A DNA stretch of 64,000 bases from Strigamia acuminata (Eukaryota; Arthropoda; Chilopoda; Geophilomorpha; Linotaeniidae). The stretch covers positions 2,294,001-2,358,000 of the forward strand of contig OX442316.1 in NCBI GenBank assembly GCA_949358305.1, written 5' to 3'. Made by a program: the position numbers and the translations under genes. Shown one piece after another: positions 21,701 to 33,401 of the stretch (position 1 is its first letter; each line of letters opens with the position of its first letter). The notes beneath the pieces are model-generated. The model saw only the letters and a list, made by a program, of their open reading frames with translations, made no database searches and had not been told where the DNA came from.

Positions 21701-24700
21701 AAACACCAGTTTGGCAAAATTAACAAACATATGTGCACTTGATTCCAGCTCTCTCCAAAACTCACAATCGTCAAATCAATCGCAGTGAACTGCTGGATAG
21801 AGATGATCTGCAAGCTTATCGATCGAGCCGCAAGACTACGTTTCTAAAACTCAGTTCAAGCCAGAGACATGAACCTGGAGACCATGTGGCCATTTTTCCA
21901 ACTAATCCCAAAAGATTAGTCCGCGATTTGCTGGCCCGGCTTAATGTACTAGAGGATGCAAACTCAACCTTTCAAGTTCAGAAACGAGTTCAAGACGGAT
22001 GGCAACCGGCAAACCGTCTACCGGCTTGTTCGTTAACAATGGCTTTCACCAACTTATTGGACATAAGTGGTTGTCCTGACCAACAATTCCTGGATGAATT
22101 AAGCAAATTCACAAATGATGAAAATGATCTGAAGAAACTGCAGCTCCTGGCTATGGTAATACAATTTTTTTACTGTATAAGAAACGCGACTGATATTTAT
22201 TGTTCTTCTGGTGTACAGGATGAAAAGGAACACAACAAATGGAGAAACGAAAAACTTCCAAATTTACTCGACGTGTTGAAGGAATTTCCATCCTTGAAAC
22301 CTGATTGCACCTTCCTTCTGGAACGACTTCCAATCTTGCAACCACGACTTTACTCCATCAGCAATTCCCTTGCTTTCGCGCCCAACGAAATCCACTTGAC
22401 AGTTGGTGTGGTCATCACCAACAGCAAAGGTAAAACAACAATCTACAGACTAGTATAAGATAATAGGGGGTTTCATTAATTAAGCAATTTTGTAATTTTG
22501 CAACTTTAGCAATTTTGCACTTTTGGATTTGTCACATGATATCAGTTCCACCAATCATGTGCATAATTGCAAAAACACAAAACAGAAAAAATACACAATC
22601 ACAAAATCAAAGGTAGTTTTGCTATTTTGGCAAAAATGGCAGCAGCCAAACTCAATCCAAGTGGCCATCACAAATTGTGATTAATAATTAGTTTCAAAAA
22701 CAATCTCATAATTTTGCAATTTTGCAATTATTTAAATAGTCACGTGACTTCCTATCCACCATATTAGGTTATAGTTATATCCAACCAATTTTAAAATGTG
22801 ATGCAAAAAAACTAGTTCTTATTTGTGTGATGGAACAAAATATTTTTTAATAAGGTGCATTTTAATAAATACTAGCTGTTCACCCACAAAGCCAAAGTCA
22901 TAGATCAGACAAATGTATACAACCAAAAATAAAATAAATTTTTGCAAAACTAAACCAAACCCATAATAATGCAACCCAAACCCAAACCACACCAAACCAA
23001 AACCAATGCCAATCTGGCCAATACCCAAACACAATCAAACCCAAAAGTTAACCTAAACCCAACGTTAATCCAGCCAATTCAATTTTGGCCCAAACCACTG
23101 CAACCTGCTATTTTGTCCTCCTTTATTATTCAACCACTTTTTCCAACTTTTTCTTATAAATCAACCCAAAAAAGATCGTTTTTTCCAAAATTTAAAGTCA
23201 ACGGTTAATCCGATCAAAAAGTTATCTGTACCATCGTTTTCAGCGGGATTTTCTTCTCTGGAAACCTGTTTTAAACATTTCATTCGGTTAATTTTACGAA
23301 TTTTTGGTTTTGTCATGGTCGAATCTCGAATCCAAATTTTCCCATTCGGTCCCCCGCTAAGATGGCCCGAATCGGCACTTTTCCTCGCCCGAATCAAAAA
23401 ATAAAAAATACAGGCTTGTGCAGAATTGTCTCCTCTTCAAAATGAGCTTGGTTCCATAATTTTCCGAGCTTATCTTGACATAGAAAACAATAAAAAACGA
23501 TACGCGACGAACATTTCCGCCTGAATTTCCATTCGGGCACCCGCTAAAATCGCCCTGAATCGCCCTGAATCGGTACTTTTTTTTACCCGAATCGAAGTAT
23601 TGAGTTTCCTAGCTGTTATACAGTCATGGATGCATCAGCATTTTGATGATATACAAGGATACAAGTTGGCCACTTAGATAGAGCTTGGATGCCTCCATTT
23701 TGTTTTGAGTTTCACAAGCCTCAAAATCACTTCTTATCAAAATCACAAAAACTACCTTTTAGATGTTTTTGGGATTTTGTGTTTTCACTCTTTTGTGCTT
23801 TAGTGAATGTGAATGTGATTGGTAGAACAGATATCACATGACAATACTCAAAAATCACAAAATTGTCCAGATCACACAATTGCAAAATTGACTGGGTTAA
23901 TTCAATGTAAACTCATTTTTGGAGGCATCAAAAAATAATGATTTTGTGATTAATGCAAAATCACAAAATTGCAAAATCATTCATATAATGAAACCCTTTC
24001 ACGCTGAAAACGATGGTACAGATAACTTTTTGATCGGATTAACCGTTGACTTTAAATTTTGGAAAAAACGATCTTTTTTGGGTTGATTTATAAGAAAAAG
24101 TTGGAAAAAGTGGTTGAATAATAAAGGAGGACAAAATAGCAGGTTGCAGTGGTTTGGGCCAAAATTGAATTGGCTGGATTAACGTTGGGTTTAGGTTAAC
24201 TTTTGGGTTTGATTGTGTTTGGGTATTGGCCAGATTGGCATTGGTTTTGGTTTGGTGTGGTTTGGGTTTGGGTTGCATTATTATGGGTTTGGTTTAGTTT
24301 TGCAAAAATTTATTTTATTTTTGGTTGTATACATTTGTCTGATCTATGACTTTGGCTTTGTGGGTGAACAGCTAGTATTTATTAAAATGCACCTTATTAA
24401 AAAATATTTTGTTCCATCACACAAATAAGAACTAGTTTTTTTGCATCACATTTTAAAATTGGTTGGATATAACTATAACCTAATATGGTGGATAGGAAGT
24501 CACGTGACTATTTAAATAATTGCAAAATTGCAAAATTATGAGATTGTTTTTGAAACTAATTATTAATCACAATTTGTGATGGCCACTTGGATTGAGTTTG
24601 GCTGCTGCCATTTTTGCCAAAATAGCAAAACTACCTTTGATTTTGTGATTGTGTATTTTTTCTGTTTTGTGTTTTTGCAATTATGCACATGATTGGTGGA

Positions 24701-25712
24701 ACTGATATCATGTGACAAATCCAAAAGTGCAAAATTGCTAAAGTTGCAAAATTACAAAATTGCTTAATTAATGAAACCCCCTAATGTAAACTCATTTTTG
24801 GAGGCATCAAAAAATAATGATTTTGTGATTAATGCAAAATCACAAAATTGCAAAATCATTCATATAATGAAACCCCCTATTGTCAGAAACCAAAGGCCGT
24901 TCACAAAAAGCTGTTTGCCAAAAACAATATGCCCATTAGTGATCCAGCTCAATGAGTTTTCACTTTAAGCGGATCCAATAAATAATTTGCAATCATCATG
25001 CACATCTTTAGAGCTTGATAGACTGTTTTCATGGATCCACCTAATCATCTTTTCTTCTATTAACAGATGGAACTTGCAGCAATTCAGGACTTTGCTCAAA
25101 TTTCTTGAACGATATACCATTGGGTAGCAAAATTCCATATTTTGTAAGACAAGCTGCCCATTTCCATTTGCCCACAAACCCATCAACTCCTGTGCTGATG
25201 GTGGGAGCAGGCACCGGGCTCGCTCCGTTCCGCGGGTTTTGGCAACAACGACAAGTCGAGATGCAGAAGAACGCTGGCAAAGTCTTCGGAGCGATGAAGT
25301 TGTATTTTGGCTGCAGACATCCAGCCGCTGATCATCTCTTCTACGATGAAACTCAACTCCTTTTCCAGCGAGGTGTTTTGTCTTCGATTGAGACCGCTTA
25401 TTCCAGATGGAATACCAGTCACAAGGTAAACACTGTCTTAAATCATAACATGCCTTTTACTCATGAACTTTGTTTAATTCCTATTAGACTTATGTGCAAC
25501 ATTTGTTGTCAAGAGATGCTGACCAAGTTGTACAGCATATTCAAGACGGAGGGCACATCTATATTTGTGGAGACGCGGTCATGGCGGCAGATGTGAGAGC
25601 TGTTCTCGAACGGGTACTGAAGCAACGAAGCGCTACAACTATGCAAGAATTGAAGGAATCCGAAAGGATACATGAAGATATTTTTATAAATGTTGGCAAA
25701 CGCAGCTTCTAA
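18784..25712 (+). CDS. NOS: Nitric oxide synthase-like gene, copy B (13 exons)
   Basis: Exons: 18784-18942, 19326-19450, 19514-19768, 19885-20320, 20384-20485, 20573-21097, 21159-21247, 21311-21485, 21543-21684, 21749-22155, 22219-22429, 25067-25425, 25488-25712. Phases join to 1069 residues plus stop, a normal length for a short NOS. Order: zinc CX4C (57, 62), oxygenase domain to about 435, CaM-binding segment 443-468, FMN motif YASETGRS 473-480, FAD motif QPRLYSIS 846-853, NADPH motif GAGTGLAPFR 922-931 and GGHIYICGD 1016-1024. Residue 139 is Ser where NOS has the heme-ligating Cys (codon 19644-19646). The substrate Glu is kept (E311), but the usual GWYMG next to it reads SHLQI, and DWVWIVPP reads DWRKLVPT. 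The first donor (AAG|gttcga) is weak but the same in all copies. Intron 11 is 2.6 kb because of an inserted foldback element. The reductase half looks functional. Confidence 0.94.
22464..24879. mobile_element. Foldback/palindromic element in NOS-B intron 11
   Basis: Absent from the same intron of NOS-A, which is only 275 bases. The outer ends are inverted repeats starting TAGGGGGTTTCATTA. Within it, 22464-23245 and 24002-24783 are 782-bp inverted arms in perfect register, with no difference found in the parts compared. The 756-bp loop ends with a sequence (about 23907-23998) that occurs again as the right end of the element (24785-24879). No transposase is visible; open frames in the arms come from CCAAACCCAAA-type low complexity. 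The target duplication is unclear. It looks like a non-autonomous DNA transposon rebuilt by template switching. Confidence 0.7.
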
Positions 25713-25778
25713 GGGCACTACTTCAGCTAAGCTTTATCAAGATGCAGTTATTTATATATCCTATGTATACGATTCCTC

Positions 25779-25784
25779 AATAAA
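25779..25784 (+). promoter_or_regulatory. poly(A) signal of NOS-B
   Basis: AATAAA 67 bases after the stop codon, at the same place as in NOS-A. Confidence 0.7.
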
Positions 25785-25952
25785 CTTAATTCTTAGATTA
25801 CATAACCACTTTTGGTCTTTCTTTTGTCTAATCTACAGAAATTAATCTCATTTTACTTAATTCATACAACCACACCTGGCGCGATGACAAATGGGGCGCA
25901 TTAATGTGCCCAAACGACACCGACAAGCACTGAAAACAATGACCAACAAAGC

Positions 25953-27529
25953 ATTTAAACTCCAAAGATAGTTTAAATTGATAGTTTAAATTTAGATTGA
26001 TATAAATTTTTGAAATTATGAAAAAGAAAATTAGTTCCAATATTCTTTTTCTTTTCTTTTCTCTTTTATGGAGAAATTAAAATTTATTTTTGGGATTATG
26101 ATTGATTTTAATTTGGAAAATCAAATTATCGATTTTGTCTAAGAAAAATTAATTATTACGGAGTAATTTTAATTTTTCTAAATATTTATATTTACAACCA
26201 ACTGTCTTTTCCTTAGTTTAAGCACTCTTCAGCACTAAAAACTCCTTTTCAGACGATTTTAAATAAGCGCTGAAGCGATTACTCATGTGATTGGTCCGCA
26301 TAGGTCACGTGATAATCACTTCAGCGCAATAATCGTCACAAACGTCATAATCACTTCAGCGTGGGAACAATTGTTGTGAGCATGTTGCAATTCATTCTCG
26401 TAATGTTTTTCCAGTTGGCACAGCAACAGTCACGTGTTCTGCCTTCCATTTCATCCGTTCGTTCTGTTCGTTCTTCTCGGATTTTTGCGTTTTCTGTTCT
26501 GTTGGTATTTGTCATTCGTTTTCCATTTGAATTTATCGAGGATGCACAGGCAAGGAAACTGGATCAAGACAGGGTTTTGAGTGATGATTTGATATTTCGT
26601 TTCCTTATTTCTTCCCGTCTCAGAAATGTTCGGGTTTGGATTGCATTTTAGGCCTAATGTTAATTTGAATTGAAAAGAATATATTTGTAAGTTTGCTTTG
26701 AGTGTACAATGGGCTCAACATTTATATTTATTTTCTCATGTTTGGTGATTTATCTAAAAACAAAGCATCTTGAATTGAATATTGAATATTTGGTGCTAAC
26801 AAATCCGAGTAGGTCCACTCAGTTTTTCACCTTTTCATCTACCGCCTTTTTGCACTACACGTGTCTGTCATGTTGGATACATGGTTAGCATTTTTTATCA
26901 TTCCTTATCAATCTGGTGAAAAAGTGATATTAAGTATGTGACGCTTTTCCTTTCCGTTGGCATAGCAACAGTTAGGACTTAGGAGTTTGTGTTCGTTCCA
27001 TTCCGCCTTCCGCCCGTCGATGTTTCGCTTCAGCATTCCATTCGTTTTTGAATCGTGTTTGTCAAGAATCTTGTCATGCCTGACCACAGAATTGGATCAA
27101 GATTGGGTTTTGAATCGAATTTCGTTAATTTCGTTAATTTCTCTCGAAATTGTCGAGGAATTGCCATTAGGGTTAGCATTTACTGTTAGCCTGTTTGATT
27201 TAAATTGATAAATTGATGCATTAGAGATATAAAACGAAAAGAAATGCATACTTGTCACTCCAGAATTGAGCTGATGCACTGTAGCATTTAAAATTCGTAT
27301 CAATTTGAGAAGAGAATTTAATTTCTTATCATTTTGGTTTTTATAATTTGCTATTTTGTTTTTAAATTACTAAAACATTTGGCTTAGGTTGGAAATGTCC
27401 TTTCGATCTAGTTCCTTCCATATCTGCTCTTTATCTTGTTTCTCGGCTTGGCTGTAAATTTGTTTGAGATGTCCTTGAATGGAATTGATATTTGATCTAT
27501 TATTCCCTTACTTTTGGCACTGATGAAAC
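25953..27529. other. Intergenic region with a weak diverged duplication
   Basis: Mostly AT-rich and without a credible gene. Two frames on the plus strand (26361-26651 and 26987-27208) share features: a start near a phrase like ttggcacagcaacag, a serine- or phenylalanine-rich part, and the motif LDQDxVL. They may be two decayed copies of one small gene or repeat. I do not recognise a family. Confidence 0.3.
26267..26327. repeat. 61-bp hairpin
   Basis: gcgctgaagcgatta at the left pairs with taatcacttcagcgc at the right, and the pairing continues through the catgtga / tcacgtg part to a short loop. A further half copy (taatcacttcagcg) follows at about 26349-26362. It may be a solo MITE end or a transcript hairpin. 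Confidence 0.5.
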
Positions 27530-27620
27530 TAGGTCGCCATATCGCTGTCTCTTATTTTCTTTTCTGCCACTGCTATCCCAACACTTTTTTTAGTCTCTTA
27601 TTGTGCTTTTTTTAGTCATT
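27530..27620 (-). pseudogene. Short gypsy reverse-transcriptase remnant with internal deletion
   Basis: On the minus strand the text reads like HNKRLKKVL followed at once by GIAVAEKK. These are the two ends of the fossil RT segment seen at 44153-44243 and 56458-56600, with the middle deleted. The frame is not maintained beyond this. It is a fragment only. Confidence 0.5.
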
Positions 27621-27737
27621 TTTAAATGTGTATCGAACGACCACAGGGTATCCGTTAAACTAAATATTTGCACATTGTAGGGATCCTGACTCTTATTTCT
27701 AAAATTATGCTCTAATAAAATAAAAGCTCAAAATCAC

Positions 27738-28420
27738 TGAGAGATGGCGTACGCTAGGAGCAAAAAAAATCCCAATGTAATGAGCTGCAGCACAAACGAC
27801 AATATAGACAATATAATATGGCACAGTTGTTAATTAGTTGTTTAACTGCTTCATTTTGTACATTTTGCCATGTAGTTGGGCTGTCTTAGCCTGTGAGCAT
27901 TGTTGTCGTGTTTAGCTCTGATCCTCTCTGGAATTTCTCTTTGATCCGTTAGACTGGCTGTCATATTTCTCTATATTCCTCATTGCTTAGTTAAAAAGGA
28001 CATTATTTTTCCACATAAAAGGGCTTTTTAGAAGATTAAAGTTGCTCTTTTCAATTACTAGATTATTTGGCAGCGAATATTCGGTACTTGCTTATTTGGC
28101 GTTTTTGGGATTTGGTGCTATTCTATTTATTTGTTAAAAAAAACTAAGCCTTTTACTGCAAGCACTATTCTTATAATCATGTTCTATTCCTCATTTGTCC
28201 TTGACTGTCATATGAGCATTCTAATAGTAGTATGTCTGCCGCTGCGTTGGCCTAGAAAAAAACTTCGAGATGGCGTTCGCTAGGAGCAAAAAAATCCCAA
28301 TGTAATAACTGCAGCACAAACGACAATATAGACAATATAATATACGATATCTTCTTACGGCACAGTTGTTAATTAGTTGTTGAACTGCCTGTATATTGTT
28401 ACGCGGTGGAAAACACACCG
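27738..28420 (-). pseudogene. Hydrophobic-peptide gene family fragments
   Basis: Two copies (near 27738-27800 and 28262-28320) of a conserved minus-strand phrase whose intact form elsewhere encodes LGFFLLLANAISKFF. Here the run of T bases differs in length, shifting the frame. Next to the second copy is an exon-like piece reading QAVQQLINNCAVRRY (near 28345-28400), related to QNEAVQRLIHDPAVRRY at 41.6 kb. They are decayed relatives of the units at 41.6-43.8 kb. Function unknown. Confidence 0.4.
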
Positions 28421-28566
28421 TTAACCGGTTGCTGATGCGAAATGAAATGACAAAAATTCCAAATACAGTTTGATCAGACTTTTATTCGTCATAAATTTTA
28501 TTACAAACATATTGGCTTTACGCGAAAGCCGTTACGTTCGTAATAAGCTTGTGCGGCTGAGGATAA

Positions 28567-28659
28567 TTAACTTAGTTTTGGGAGTTTTCTGGTGCGAATT
28601 AATTCGTCGAGCCTTTCTAGCACAATTTCGGCATCTGCATCACGACATATATCGCTAAA
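28567..28659 (-). CDS. Terminal exon of a small unknown gene, copy 1
   Basis: After an acceptor (ttcag) the minus strand reads FSDICRDADAEIVLERLDEL and ends KLPKLS then TAA, 30 residues. A close copy lies at 42785-42958. Its likely upstream exon is on the far side of RT-2 (about 41571-41700), because RT-2 inserted in the intron between them. I do not recognise the family, and expression is not shown. Confidence 0.4.
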   Translation of the reverse strand, partial: FSDICRDADAEIVLERLDELIRTRKLPKLS

Positions 28660-28691
28660 CTGAACAAAAAAAAGGTTTTGTATAAATAGAC

Positions 28692-29511
28692 TGTCGCGTC
28701 CTACTTGGTATAGGTTTAAATAGCGCTAACGTGTAATACTTTACCTGTGATCAATTATGTAAATACCCAAATGAATACCAAATGTATGTAAATAAACAGG
28801 TAATTTATTCACCAGGCTTTATGCCTTTAAAATACACTCAGTAATAATTCTAGAGTCGACGTGGTCAGCGTCGAACAAAGGATTTCTCAAGATGGCGTCG
28901 TCGATTCCGCGTGGTCGGCGGAACAAAGGCGGCGTCTCGAGTTGTCGTTAATTCGTCACGGATTCGTCTTCACGGACGCGGTGGAATGCTCTTTCGAGTC
29001 TTCTATCCGTGCCTGTTGTCTAGGGTTTGTTTAGCGTCGCAGAGGCCTCGTCTAGGAACTTTGGGGTTCCCTACAAAGCACTCGGACACTTACTTCGGCG
29101 AATAATCGTCTGGGCGATTATTCTGGGTGATTTCACAAGGGCTATTCTCGTGCTTTCGCAGGAATAGCTCGCAAGTGACTTCGTGAGAGTTACAGTTTGC
29201 ACTTTACTCAGCGATCCTCGATCAATCCTAACTTGTAGTTGAAGTTGGCCTGACGGTGAGGTAGTTGCTGTGTTCTTGGTGTCGTTTGTGTAAGTTCTGA
29301 CTTTAGGCGGGAAACACAGCCTTTTATGCAGTGGGGTGAAGGGCCGGCGATCAACCAATGGGGGCTGACCATCAGCCGCTTCCTCCCCCTCGGGGCACAC
29401 ACCTGCCATGGGGAGGTGGAGCCAACTCGGGGGGGAACGACTCTTCAATCACAGTGACTCAGAGGACAAGCATCCGCCCTGGGGGGACACTTATCCAACT
29501 GGGTCACCACA
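28692..29511 (-). repeat. 3' LTR of RT-2 (820 bp)
   Basis: In the sense direction it starts TGTGGTGACCCAG and ends GGACGCGACA. It matches 40741-41560. Directly before it in transcription is a purine run GGAGGAGGG (about 29515-29525) as candidate polypurine tract. Confidence 0.92.
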
Positions 29512-29555
29512 CGTCCCTCCTCCAGCTTCGATCTCGGATCGGAGCGATCTCAATT

Positions 29556-32500
29556 TTATCGCTCTCCTCTGCGAAGAGCCGGCAGCACTCCTCTGCATGG
29601 GCGGAGGATCACTGGTGGCACTGCCGGGGGCGGCGGTGGTAAATCCGGGGGCAGAGAGGTTGTCAGATCCGCAGGATTCTGTCGCTCGTTGATGAAGTAC
29701 TGCGGGTGACCGCCGACCGGCTCGCCAATCAGTCCCGTACGTTCGTGGATCCAAATCCGGGTGGATGCCGGGAATCGGTCGGGAACGAGCCGGATCCTTC
29801 GCGACTCGGCGCTCGATCCGGGTTTCCGGTGGGCTCGCAAGATTCGGCGATGGAAGACGGCGTCCATGGTAGATCGGGCCTCTCTGTTCAGCCATTTGAG
29901 GACCGACTCGCCGTGATCATCGGAGTCGATGATGCGTTGTCGCGTGAACTCCGACATCTGAAGGAAGGGGTATTCCACTCCCAGCCTCAAATAAAGCTGC
30001 GCTGCTGGGGGCGGCGGAGGCGATGGAGGAAGTGGAATCTCCATTGGACTCTCCAACGGTGGCGTAGCCGGCTCTGTTGTAAGAGCGGCCAGCTCTGCCG
30101 CTGGTGGCGAAGGAGAGGGCAGCGGAGGAGTTCGCGGTCCTCGGTTGGAGCGCTTCGGAATCAATTTGGGTCGATTCGCATACCGCTTCTCCTTTGGGAA
30201 TACCGGCTTTGGGGTCGGTATGTATGGTTGGACCGCCGCCTCTGGGGGGGCGGTCTCGATGGCCTGTGGGAGGCTCGCTGTCGTTCCCGGTATCTCCGGA
30301 GCCTCCCGAATTGTTCGCAACAAGGAAGGGTGGACTCCGGGGTTCCGGTAGCGGAATGCCAACGAACGCATCTTCGAAAACTGCAGGCCTGGGTTCTCCG
30401 TATTCCTGGCCAGGTCGAAGCGCAGCGAGGCGGGCTCAGGAGTCCATCCGGCCCATACCTGGTACAACGCCCGAGGAAGGTGAACTCCCTCACGGTCGAC
30501 GATTGTCCAGGCCGCCATAGCCTGCCGACTGTCCAAGAAGACGCCCAGGGACAGCAGCTGGGCCATGACGTTCGTCACTGCCAAATTCAAACTGCTCCGA
30601 TGGCAGGGGTGAGCGCGGTCCGGATTGCCACTGAATTGTTGTGACAGCGTCCGCATCTGTTCGATCGCCCAATTGATGTGGTGGGTTTGGGCGGCGTCGG
30701 CCTGTCGTATGGCCAACTCGGCAATCGCGGGGTTCTCGTATTCGGCCAGATATTCTTGTAGCTCGCTGAGTGGGGGATAGGCCGCTTCACGCCGGCATCG
30801 AGCGTCCATCTCTCGCTGGGCGCACCATTCGGCGTTGCGATAAGGTCGACACACTCGTGGCGTTGGGGGTGACGGTGGACGGCCCAGCCCGGGTAGATTA
30901 TCGTATCTGACCCGCTTCGGAGCTGGATCCCCCACCGGAATCATCCGGGGAGGGGTCCAAGCGGTCACGGCTGGGTTTGTACCCTCGAGGAGTGGCGGCC
31001 ATCGCGATTGCACTTGTGGGGGCACAAGCGCGGTGGGCACAGCCGGTGTTGAGCCCGACGGCCGGTTGGCCGCGTATCCTCGGAAGGCGTTCTTCAATGC
31101 TACGGCCAGATCCTGTTTTGTAACCGGCCCATCTTTGTCCGACTCATCTGGGGACATTTGCTCTTCCGTCAACTCTCCCAAATCAATCTCTGCTTGGCGC
31201 CTGGACGGTCCAGCCGTGGGTCCGAGACTCTGGGGTTCGGACCGTTTCGCGGCGGCCATCTCTCGCTCCTTCTCTAATCCCTTAGCTATCAGGGATTGTG
31301 CTCGCAACTTCTGACGTACTTTGCGCTTTCGATTCCTCCGGGTGCTGGCTGCGACGGATCTTCGTTGGGCCGTCCTCTGGGGGACGTCCGTCGGAGAATT
31401 CGGTCTCTGGTGTGATGAGACGGTTCGTCGCGACGAGGATTGATCTGACGACTGTGTGGTAATCGCCATGAACAACGAGGATCTTTTCTTTCCTCGATCT
31501 TGGTGTGTCTCGGTCCTCGCAGCCCAGTGGGCGGAAGATTCGACTGTTCGCTCAGCCCGCGCGTCGTCTGGCGAGGCAGGCTCGAGCGTTACTACTCGGC
31601 GACACTCCGAGCGCACGACAACTCGAGTTCGGGAACTGGAGCTGCTCGAGCGGCTGCGGTAGTCGCGGCTCGTTGACGGGCCGGCCTCTATTGGGGAGAC
31701 GGCCTGTCTTCTTCGTGCGGGTCCGCGTGGGGCGGACTCCGCCGGACGCTTCGATCTTCTGTGATGGCGGCGACTTCCCAGGATACCAGCGTGGTATAAC
31801 TGCCACATCTCAGACTGCGTGGCCGTAAAATTCGCCGGCGGTATCCATCTGGGTGTCAGATGATCTTCTTCGATGTCGCGAAGCCATCCACGGATTTCTT
31901 CGGGGGAGAAACCGTTTCTCTCGAGAACTCGGGTTACTCCGTGAGTCTCGGTGCGCTTTAAGCGTTTGATCTCGTCGTCCACTATTCTCTGGCGGGCTGC
32001 CAAGGTCGGGGCCTCGCTCCACCTATGGGAGGTGTGCAGCTCGGCCACCGTGCCTGGGTAAGCATCTTCCAGGTACCCGGAGTAAACGGGGCTCGGCGGA
32101 TCCGCATCGGGTGGGATCCGCGGCCCCACTCGCTCCCTCATCTCCTTCGTCATGCACTTGACCAGCGTTTTTGATCGCTCGAATTTTTCCTCGAGGGTCC
32201 TGGAATACATCAATCGGATTTTCCAGGCGCTGGTCTCTGCAGGATAGGCCTGCCGCAGGTAAATCGGCAGGGCTCCGCGAAAGATGTTGTTGGCGGTTGA
32301 CGCCGTCGGAGGCAGGGCGTCCCACGATTCTAGCGGGTCGACCTGAATAATTTTAGATCACAAGATTAATATAATAAATCCCAGTTAACGATGGGGATCA
32401 GAAATATGCTCAAGATCGACGGTGGCAGCAACTCCTTTCTTTTGTTGCGGCCGTCGGTCTTATTTTCTTGTTTCGCAGTTCTGCGATGATCTCCGCCGTC

Positions 32501-33021
32501 GTAGCGCTGATCCAACACTACTTTTGAACTCAGGTGATCCGCTTTTTTGGAAGGGGTCGCAGGCAAAACCGATCGTTAAATTTTAATTTCTTACGTTAAA
32601 CTTTTTTATTTTAACTCTAATCGTATTTTAATTTATTACGATGTTTAAATTTAAAAGAAAGAAAAACCTTTAGTTTTGGTTTTGGTTTGCCACGACGCCA
32701 TTCCGCGAACACTTCCTTTGTTCTAGTTTTTTGGCGGCCTTGACTCCGAGGTGAATCTGGGTCCACTCTCGGGTTTTTAGCCAGCCTTAAATCAACAATA
32801 AAACAGAAAGAAATATATCAGTCACAAGTCACGCTCCAATCTGGGTTGGATGCAACAGATTCAAAGAATTATGTGATTTCTCTGGGGAAATCACACTAAT
32901 TTACCTGCAACGGCGGTTGTTCGTCCCAATTCTCATCTTCTTCTGCATTTACGATTAGGCCGTCGCTCTCGTCTCTCGACGATGCGCTCGGCTCTAATCG
33001 TGGGTTGCGTCGATCGGCCAT
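29556..33021 (-). CDS. RT-2 ORF3: long two-exon protein of unknown function
   Basis: Exon 1 is 33021-32905 (39 codons, MADRRNPRLE to DEQPPLQ, acidic) with donor CAG|GTAAAT. The main exon is 32342-29556 with acceptor attattcag. Phases join (0/0), giving 967 residues. The intron is 562 bases and holds open stretches that could be an extra exon. Three blocks match RT-3 ORF3: an N-terminal one (WKIRL..SR, GFSPEEIRGWL, YHAGILG), a middle one (NLAVTNVMAQ, AAWTIVDREG) and a C-terminal one (HGESVLKWL, RRILRAHRKP, RIWIHERTG, EPVGGHPQYFI). Between them are low-complexity Ser/Arg and Pro-rich stretches. There is no signal peptide, membrane segment or furin-like site, so it is not an obvious envelope. 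I do not recognise a named domain. Confidence 0.7.
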
Positions 33022-33401
33022 TTCAATTTAGGAAAATGAAGTTTTGTTTGAGAGGTCTTTGTCTTTCTCTTTGGGGGAGAAGCAAAAACACGTCTCGTCG
33101 TGTTAAAAACAGTCGGAAACTGGGCCTATCGACGCTGAGAATTGTGGGTCTCGAACGCGTCTCGTATTTTGCGAGATCCGCCGTGCTGGCAATGACGCTA
33201 CGGGGTCGACCGCGTGGTTTCGTTGTCACGTGGTCGCCCGCTACGTCATAACTTCTCGTCTGTTAGTGGTGACTGCGACAATTCGTTGCGAAGTTTGGAC
33301 TTAGCCAAATTTTCGCGTCTCAACATGTGCAGCAGCTCTCGTAAGTAAATCTTTTTATTTTACAAGGCCTCCGCTCCATGTTATCACATTTTCTTTTATT
33401 T
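33022..33401 (-). other. Spacer between pol and ORF3 in RT-2
   Basis: 380 bases after the pol stop and before the ORF3 ATG. There is no convincing coding sequence. It could be the 5' leader of an ORF3 mRNA made from an internal promoter or by splicing. RT-3 has a 246-base spacer at the same place. Confidence 0.4.

Larger units (their letters stand above)
18140..25952 (+). repeat. Right arm of the NOS-A/NOS-B palindrome
   Basis: Inverted partner of 112-5905. It holds NOS-B with its promoter and 3' flank, and is longer than the left arm mainly because of the element in intron 11 (22464-24879). Outer ends are approximate. Confidence 0.75.

Noticed and set aside
22960-23110. Telomere-like repeat (ccaaaccc / gggtttgg)
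   Set aside because: The period is irregular and interrupted, and it lies inside a transposon-like palindrome. It is not a telomeric array.
22969-23208. Pro/Gln/Asn/Thr-rich open frame, repeated in inverted form at 24039-24278
   Set aside because: It is low-complexity DNA of the CCAAACCCAAA type within palindrome arms, with no splice or start context.
29706-30644. 312-codon plus-strand open frame opposite RT-2 ORF3
   Set aside because: It is a shadow of a GC-rich coding region on the other strand, with no recognisable domain.
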